A model generated the notes under the pieces. That model made no database searches. It saw nothing but the letters and a program-made list of their open reading frames with translations, and was not told the origin of the DNA. This document shows positions 59,032-64,000 of a DNA stretch of 64,000 nt, in pieces. This DNA is from Butyrivibrio sp. XPD2006 (GTDB lineage: Bacteria > Bacillota > Clostridia > Lachnospirales > Lachnospiraceae). The translations under genes were made by a program, and so were the position numbers. Positions within the stretch are counted from its first letter, which is position 1; each line of letters begins with the position of its first letter. Location of the stretch: contig NZ_ATVT01000001.1 of NCBI RefSeq assembly GCF_000420865.1, positions 310,001 through 374,000 on the forward strand. Direction: 5' to 3'.

Positions 59032-59901
59032 TTATTCACCGTATTGTTTCTTTTGGTCCAGTAAAACCAAAACTTCATTCATGTGTTCAAAATCTACCGC
59101 AGGCGTGATCCTGCCTGATTTGGTAAGATTGTTGGAGTCATCGTCAATTGTTGATATATAGCCGATCAGAATTCCGGGAAGGTATTTGTCACTGATATTG
59201 GAAGTGACTACCTTATCTCCGATACTTACTTTATCGGCTTCGTCTACAAGCTTGGAGAAGCTGACATAACCTTGTTTGTAGAGTTCAAGATCACCGGAAA
59301 CAATAAGATTGTCTGATGATGAAAGAACCATTCCGCTCACTGCAGCATTATCGGCAATGATGGATTGAACCTTGGCCCAGTCGGGACCAACGTCAATTAC
59401 TCTTCCCACAAGGCCTCCGCCGGCTATAACATTCATATCGATCATGATGCCGTCATCCGAGCCTTTATCAATAACAAAGGCGTGGTACCAGTTTCCTGCG
59501 TCTTTGGCAATGATCCTGGCGCCTGTCTTCTGGTAATTCTCATAAAGAGCATCGAGTTCATAGAGATTACGAAGCTCGGTAAGTTCGTACTTTTCCTGTT
59601 CAAGATTTGTATTGGCAACAGTAAGTTCGTCAATCTGTTTTTTGAGTTCCTGGTTCTCGTCAAGGAGCTTAGTAATAGATTCAAGCCTGTCAGTCGTATC
59701 TCTCAGGAACGTTCCTACAGTTGTCATACCCTTCTGAAAGGGCACAACAAAAACACCAGCGAAGGAGTTAAGCGGTCCGGTGAATAAGCTGGTGTTAAAG
59801 GTGATTATGATCGTTACTACACATAAGATTGTTAAAATAAAGAGGAGATATTTACTTGGCAGGGTAAATTCTTCTCCTCTTCTCTTGACAATGGGACTCA
59901 T
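59032..59901 (-). CDS. mreC: Rod shape-determining protein MreC
   Basis: A 289-residue protein with a short cytoplasmic tail, one membrane helix (about 17-38), a coiled coil (about 70-110) and the MreC beta domain: 'ARIIAKDAGNWYHAFVIDKGSDDGI', 'GGLVGRVIDVGPDWAKVQSI', 'SGDLELYKQG'. It activates PBP2 from the periplasmic side. It begins directly after the mreB stop codon. Confidence 0.95.
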   Translation of the reverse strand: MSPIVKRRGEEFTLPSKYLLFILTILCVVTIIITFNTSLFTGPLNSFAGVFVVPFQKGMTTVGTFLRDTTDRLESITKLLDENQELKKQIDELTVANTNLEQEKYELTELRNLYELDALYENYQKTGARIIAKDAGNWYHAFVIDKGSDDGIMIDMNVIAGGGLVGRVIDVGPDWAKVQSIIADNAAVSGMVLSSSDNLIVSGDLELYKQGYVSFSKLVDEADKVSIGDKVVTSNISDKYLPGILIGYISTIDDDSNNLTKSGRITPAVDFEHMNEVLVLLDQKKQYGE

Positions 59902-60906
59902 TTATTTATCCTCTTCAATTCCATATGCAAGAGCTTTATACTGGTCGTCCTGAATAATCTTGGCAAGACCCATAGCAACAGAACCAATTGGATTTTCTGC
60001 TATATTAACATTAAGACCAACACCGTTGCTCAATCTCTGCGCAAGGTGGCAAACCTGTGATGCACCACCTGTAAGGTAAAGACCGTGCTTGAAAATATCA
60101 GCTGCAAGCTCCGGAGGAGTCTTCTCAAGAGCAGCCTTGATGTTATCAAGGATTGCATCAAAGTTCTCGATAAGCGACTGATTGATAAGATCTGTCGGGA
60201 TCATTCTCTCTACAGGAAGACCTGTTACGATATCACGACCGTATACAACAGCATCCTTACCTTCTTTTTCAAGATCCTTGAGGGATATCTTGACATTTTC
60301 TGAAGTCTTCTCTCCGATCAGTAGACCGAATTCCTTACGGATCACGTTTCTGATGGATTCATCAAATTTCTTGCCGCCAACTTTGATAAGCTTGCTGACA
60401 ACAATACCTCTGAGTGAAAGGATTGAAATCTCTGTTGTATCATAACCTACATTTACAACGAGAACACCCTGTGAATTCATAACGTCTACATTCATTCCAA
60501 GGCCGTCTGCAAGAGGCTTTTTGACCATCATGATCTTCTTGGCCTTGATACCTGCATCGTTTATAAGGTCATGAAAAGCTCTTCTCTCAACTTCAGTAAC
60601 ATCCTTGGGTACTGCAATGTAAACTTCACATGGTTTAACACTGCCCTTCATCTGATCTGTGATAAAGAGTTTAACAAGGGTCTCCATATGCTCGATATCA
60701 GCAATAACACCGCTGTTGAGGGGATAAGATATCTTAATCTTATCGGGAGCCTTCTCATACATTTCATATGCTGAATTACCATATGCGAAAACATTTGTCT
60801 TGTTTTCGATGGCAATCATGTTCTTTTCTACGGTAAGTCCGTCGTCGTCTCTGTTGTAGATCTTGATATTGCTGGTTCCAAGATCGATTCCAAATATATT
60901 AGCCAA
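59902..60906 (-). CDS. mreB: Actin-like rod shape protein MreB
   Basis: A 334-residue actin homologue with 'IFGIDLGTSNIKIY' (phosphate 1), 'VLVVNVGYDTTEISIL' (phosphate 2) and 'GLYLTGGASQ' (adenosine). It forms membrane filaments that direct the elongasome. The start is a TTG at 60906 after AAGGAGG, 5 bases away. A possible promoter, TTGTGG-N18-TACAAT on the - strand, lies within the end of the preceding PLP-enzyme gene and the gap. Confidence 0.94.
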   Translation of the reverse strand: MANIFGIDLGTSNIKIYNRDDDGLTVEKNMIAIENKTNVFAYGNSAYEMYEKAPDKIKISYPLNSGVIADIEHMETLVKLFITDQMKGSVKPCEVYIAVPKDVTEVERRAFHDLINDAGIKAKKIMMVKKPLADGLGMNVDVMNSQGVLVVNVGYDTTEISILSLRGIVVSKLIKVGGKKFDESIRNVIRKEFGLLIGEKTSENVKISLKDLEKEGKDAVVYGRDIVTGLPVERMIPTDLINQSLIENFDAILDNIKAALEKTPPELAADIFKHGLYLTGGASQVCHLAQRLSNGVGLNVNIAENPIGSVAMGLAKIIQDDQYKALAYGIEEDK

Positions 60907-60992
60907 AACAGCCTCCTTGAATGTTTATATTTACATTTATATACTCCGTGATAATACGGATTGCTCCGCTTGCCTTTTAAAATGCCTATCAC

Positions 60993-62279
60993 TCATTGTA
61001 ACACAACAATCCCTTTATCCACAAGCCTTTGCAAGGTCTTTAGGATGCCAAGCTTGGCGTGTGGCCATGTAAGACCGCCCTGGAAGAAAACAGAATACGG
61101 TTCCTTGATGGGGCCGTCAGCAGAAAGCTCAATTGAAGAGCCGGAAATAAAGGCGCCTGCAGCCATAATGACCTGAGCGTCGTATCCCGGCATATCCCAT
61201 GGCTCAGGTGTAACGAAACTGTCAACGGGTGCTGCAGCCTGAACACCTTCACAAAATGCTATTACTCCCTCAGGTTTTCCAAAGGTAACAGCCTGAATAA
61301 TGTCATAACGCTCTTCTGTGGCATTTGGAACAACATCAAATCCAAGCTTCTCATAAATGTTTGCAGCAAAGATTGCACCCTTAAGGGCTGAAGCTGTAAC
61401 GGTAGGCGCCAAAAAGAATCCCTGATAAAACTGAGGAAGTATTCCAAGAGAAGCTCCAACCTCTTTGCCAAGACCAGGTGAAGTGAGTCTGAAAGCAGCA
61501 TTTTCAACACATTCTTTTTTACCTGCAATATAACCGCCTATTGGCGCAAGTCCGCCGCCGGGGTTCTTGATAAGAGAACCTACAACCATATCCGCACCTA
61601 CATCTGTCGGCTCAATGGTCTCAACAAACTCACCATAGCAGTTATCAACCATGCAGATAACTTCAGGCTTGATCTCTTTGATAAAGCTGATGAGCTCACC
61701 GATTCTTTCGACTGAAAGCGTAGGCCTTGTCTGATATCCCTTGGATCTCTGGATTGTTACAAGCTTAATGTTTTTATTTGTCAAAAGAGCTTTTTTAATG
61801 TTTTCAAAATCAAAACTTCCGTCAGGAAGAAGATCAACCTGAGTATAGTCAATACCGTATTCTTTAAGTGAACCCTTTGAAGGCCTGATTCCTATGACCT
61901 CTTCAAGAGTGTCATAGGGTTTACCTACAGGGGAAAAGAGCATGTCGCCGGGTCGAAGGTTACTCATAAGAGCAAGTGCAAGTGCGTGAGTTCCGCATGT
62001 TATCTGAGGTCTTACAAGTGCATCTTCTGTATGAAAAACAGAGGCATAAACTGCTTCAAGCTTCTCTCTTCCGATATCGTTATAACCATATCCTGTTGTT
62101 CCAAGAAGGCAGGCTTCGCTTACTTTGTTCTCCTGCATGGCCTTGATGACTTTAAGCTGGTTGTACTCAGCTGTCTCATCGATTTTTTCAAACCGCTCTT
62201 TAAGACCATCAAGAATATCCTGGCCAAATTTAACTACTTTTTCTGAAATTCCAAGTTCTTCGTAAATCTTATTGTTCAT
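60993..62279 (-). CDS. PLP-dependent methionine gamma-lyase family protein (YnbB/aluminium-resistance type)
   Basis: A 428-residue fold-type I PLP enzyme. 'VRPQITCGTHALALALMSNL', the PLP-region Asp in 'CMVDNCYGEFVE', and the presumed PLP-binding Lys in 'VGSLIKNPGGGLAPIGGY' fit the family called methionine gamma-lyase or aluminium resistance protein (B. subtilis YnbB). The reaction is not well established. Its link to miaA (11-base overlap here) is conserved across Firmicutes. Full length. Confidence 0.9.
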   Translation of the reverse strand: MNNKIYEELGISEKVVKFGQDILDGLKERFEKIDETAEYNQLKVIKAMQENKVSEACLLGTTGYGYNDIGREKLEAVYASVFHTEDALVRPQITCGTHALALALMSNLRPGDMLFSPVGKPYDTLEEVIGIRPSKGSLKEYGIDYTQVDLLPDGSFDFENIKKALLTNKNIKLVTIQRSKGYQTRPTLSVERIGELISFIKEIKPEVICMVDNCYGEFVETIEPTDVGADMVVGSLIKNPGGGLAPIGGYIAGKKECVENAAFRLTSPGLGKEVGASLGILPQFYQGFFLAPTVTASALKGAIFAANIYEKLGFDVVPNATEERYDIIQAVTFGKPEGVIAFCEGVQAAAPVDSFVTPEPWDMPGYDAQVIMAAGAFISGSSIELSADGPIKEPYSVFFQGGLTWPHAKLGILKTLQRLVDKGIVVLQ

Positions 62280-63204
62280 AAATCCTTATCATCTCTTTCA
62301 AAATCTTTTCATCGTCTCTGTCAAATTCCTGTTTATCGATCCATATAACATCTCTCTCCCGCTTGAACCAGGTGAGCTGGCGCTTGGCAAAATGTCTAGT
62401 ATTTCTTTTTATAAGATAAACAGCTCTTTCAAGGTCGTATTCACCTTCAAGATAGCCTATCATCTCACGATATCCAAGTCCCTGCATTGAAGTTGCATCC
62501 CTTGGAATATTCATAGTAAGAAGGTCTTTGACTTCTCTCTCTAGGCCTTCTTCTATCATCTGATCAACACGTTTTTCTATTCTTGAATACAGAACAGATC
62601 TGTCGTCAGTCAGGACAAAATACTTAAAATCATACGGAGATGTTCTTCCATGCTGTTCAGTATTGTGCTGAGAGATCTTTTTACCGGTCTTTTTGTAATA
62701 TTCAAGCGCACGTATTACACGCTTGGAATTGTTCTCATGGATAGCCTCGGCAGATTCGGGATCAACAGCCTTCAGTTCTTCATGCAAAACATGAACTCCC
62801 TCTGTTCTGGCTCTTTCTTCCAACTCATGCCTGTAGCTCTCATCTTCATCAGTCTCAGTAAAATCAATGTCATAAAGTACAGCCTGGATATAGAAGCCTG
62901 TACCTCCGACAATGATCGGCACCTTGCCTCTTTTGGAAATATCTGCAATGGCTTCTTTTACAAGCTTCTGGAAGATAAATACATTGAAGTCATCGTGCGG
63001 ATCAAGAAAATCGATCAGATGATGATGAACACCTCCCATCTTATCAGGGGAAATCTTGTCAGTTCCGATGTTCATGTACTTATATACCTGCATAGAATCA
63101 GCGGAGATTATCTCTCCGCCAATTTTTTTTGCAAGTTCAATAGACAGTTTTGTTTTACCTACTGCTGTAGGACCTGTTATTACAACAAGTTTCTGTTTAT
63201 CCAT
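62269..63204 (-). CDS. miaA: tRNA dimethylallyltransferase MiaA
   Basis: A 311-residue enzyme that adds dimethylallyl to N6 of A37 in tRNAs reading UNN codons. The P-loop is 'ITGPTAVGKTKLS', 'ISADSMQVYKYMNIGTDK' is the tRNA/DMAPP site, and 'VGGTGFYIQAVLY' and 'HFAKRQLTWFKRE' are conserved. It overlaps the mutL stop (TAATG) and the downstream PLP gene. The order mutL-miaA is common. Confidence 0.96.
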   Translation of the reverse strand: MDKQKLVVITGPTAVGKTKLSIELAKKIGGEIISADSMQVYKYMNIGTDKISPDKMGGVHHHLIDFLDPHDDFNVFIFQKLVKEAIADISKRGKVPIIVGGTGFYIQAVLYDIDFTETDEDESYRHELEERARTEGVHVLHEELKAVDPESAEAIHENNSKRVIRALEYYKKTGKKISQHNTEQHGRTSPYDFKYFVLTDDRSVLYSRIEKRVDQMIEEGLEREVKDLLTMNIPRDATSMQGLGYREMIGYLEGEYDLERAVYLIKRNTRHFAKRQLTWFKRERDVIWIDKQEFDRDDEKILKEMIRIYEQ

Positions 63205-64000
63205 TACTCAACTACTCTCTTAAACTTCTTGTCAATCTCATACTTGCTCATGGAAATAATCGTTGGCCTTCCATGAGGGCAATTGTATGGATTATCAAGG
63301 GTGAGAAGCTCGTCCAAAAGAGCTTCCATCTCGGCTCTGCTCATCTTGGTATTACCTTTGACAGATGCCTTGCATGCCATACTGGCTATCTTATAGTTGA
63401 TAACATCCGGAGTTCTGTCCAGACCGGTCTCATGTGAGAGTTCATCCAGAATCTGAATGAACATGTCTTTCTCGTTATCACATCCGAACAGATCGATTGG
63501 AATAGCTCTCATAGCATACTCTCGTCCGCCGAAGTTTTCAATATTAAATCCAAGCTTTTCAAAATATTGCCTGTAATTTAAGAAAAGCTCTTCCTCCGCA
63601 CTGGTAAGAGCAACTATAACAGGCGGATTTACCATCTGGGAAAGCATTTCACCATTCTTGTATCTCTTGAGCATTCGCTCATAGTTGACTTTTTCATGGG
63701 CAGCATGCTGATCGACAATAAACATCTTGTCCTTAAAGCCTATGATCCAGTAGGTTCCGAAAATCTGCCCCAGAATGTCATATTCTTTTACATTTTCTTT
63801 GGTAAGGACCTTTTCATCAAACAGATCGAGCTGGGTTACCTTTTCAACAACTATTGCGTTGTCTGATTTGATTATCGGAGAAAGATGCTCGTTCTTCTCA
63901 GCGATGCTTCCGTCTGAATCACCAAATATTCTGGTCCATACTGCTGATTTATTGCTGTCTTCAATCTTGATGGGCTCAGCTTTGACGCCCTTGGCAAAAA
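63204..64000 (-). CDS. mutL: DNA mismatch repair protein MutL, C-terminal part (5' end outside window)
   Basis: The frame is open on the - strand from the window edge at 64000 to TAA 63206-63204. It shows the C-terminal dimerisation/endonuclease domain: 'ILGQIFGTYWIIGF', the metal-binding endonuclease motif 'DQHAAHEKVNYER', and 'CPHGRPT'. The DQHA(x)2E(x)4E motif means it nicks DNA like the MutL of organisms lacking MutH. The ATPase domain is beyond the window. The linker at 63800-64000 is Glu/Asp/Lys-rich. Confidence 0.94.
   Translation of the reverse strand, partial: FAKGVKAEPIKIEDSNKSAVWTRIFGDSDGSIAEKNEHLSPIIKSDNAIVVEKVTQLDLFDEKVLTKENVKEYDILGQIFGTYWIIGFKDKMFIVDQHAAHEKVNYERMLKRYKNGEMLSQMVNPPVIVALTSAEEELFLNYRQYFEKLGFNIENFGGREYAMRAIPIDLFGCDNEKDMFIQILDELSHETGLDRTPDVINYKIASMACKASVKGNTKMSRAEMEALLDELLTLDNPYNCPHGRPTIISMSKYEIDKKFKRVVE

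Noticed and set aside
62650..63276. 208-codon open frame on the + strand opposite miaA and mutL
   Set aside because: It covers conserved motifs of both miaA and mutL on the other strand and has no initiation signals.

Overview
The window looks like a chromosomal segment of an anaerobic Firmicute of the family Lachnospiraceae, probably Butyrivibrio, Pseudobutyrivibrio or Roseburia-like. The grounds are moderate-to-low GC, the gene neighbourhoods (TIGR03960/TIGR03936-rng-rplU-prp-rpmA-obgE; hisZ-hisG-hisD; lexA divergent from a LysM protein; mreBCD-PBP2-rodA-mgsA), an L27 with a cleavable N-terminus, HisZ-dependent short HisG, and RecU and SepF. Genus is inference. No rRNA, tRNA, intact insertion sequence or CRISPR array was seen.

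Bases 1-14911 (+ strand) are housekeeping: the 3' part of fatty-acid kinase fakA, recG, a DegV/FakB-like lipid-binding protein, a ParE/ParC-like type IIA topoisomerase pair, rsmD, coaD, a coiled-coil protein, a cell-wall amidase, two pseudouridine synthases around a HAD phosphatase and an unknown membrane protein, and recU. Bases 14912-20142 hold a partial histidine operon (hisZ, hisG, hisD, then a second promoter region, hisB and a three-domain HisF-like/HisI/HisE fusion); hisA, hisF, hisH and hisC are absent here. Bases 20153-28331 are the radical SAM/RNase G genes, then the L21 leader with rplU-prp-rpmA, then obgE-yhbY-nadD-yqeK-rsfS.

Bases 28336-33512 centre on lexA, which is divergent from a LysM membrane protein resembling the YneA division inhibitor. 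Several LexA-type boxes lie between them. A DHH phosphoesterase and a tyrosine recombinase converge on one shared hairpin, followed by a DD-carboxypeptidase. Bases 33540-47121 are the accessory part. It holds a five-gene membrane cassette (S41-like lipoprotein, PrsW-like and CPBP-like intramembrane proteases, polyprenol-kinase-like protein, CDF-like protein) and a scar with an integrase fragment and a decayed HTH antitoxin-like gene. It also holds a Cys-rich MarR/GNAT/DUF5714-like cluster with a clear operator, a truncated glycosyltransferase, a NAGPA-domain protein, a second CPBP protein, a histone-H1-like protein and the dhaL-dhaM-dhaK operon.

Bases 47142-64000 (- strand) are conserved cell-envelope and repair genes. 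Read in the direction of transcription they are mutL (partial), miaA, a PLP enzyme of the YnbB family, mreB-mreC-mreD-PBP2-rodA-mgsA, a lipoprotein DD-carboxypeptidase, a small P-loop protein, an HlyD-like membrane protein and sepF. After a terminator come aroB, lspA, an RluD-type synthase and a cytidylate-kinase-like protein. Together these make the elongation machinery and part of the division machinery.
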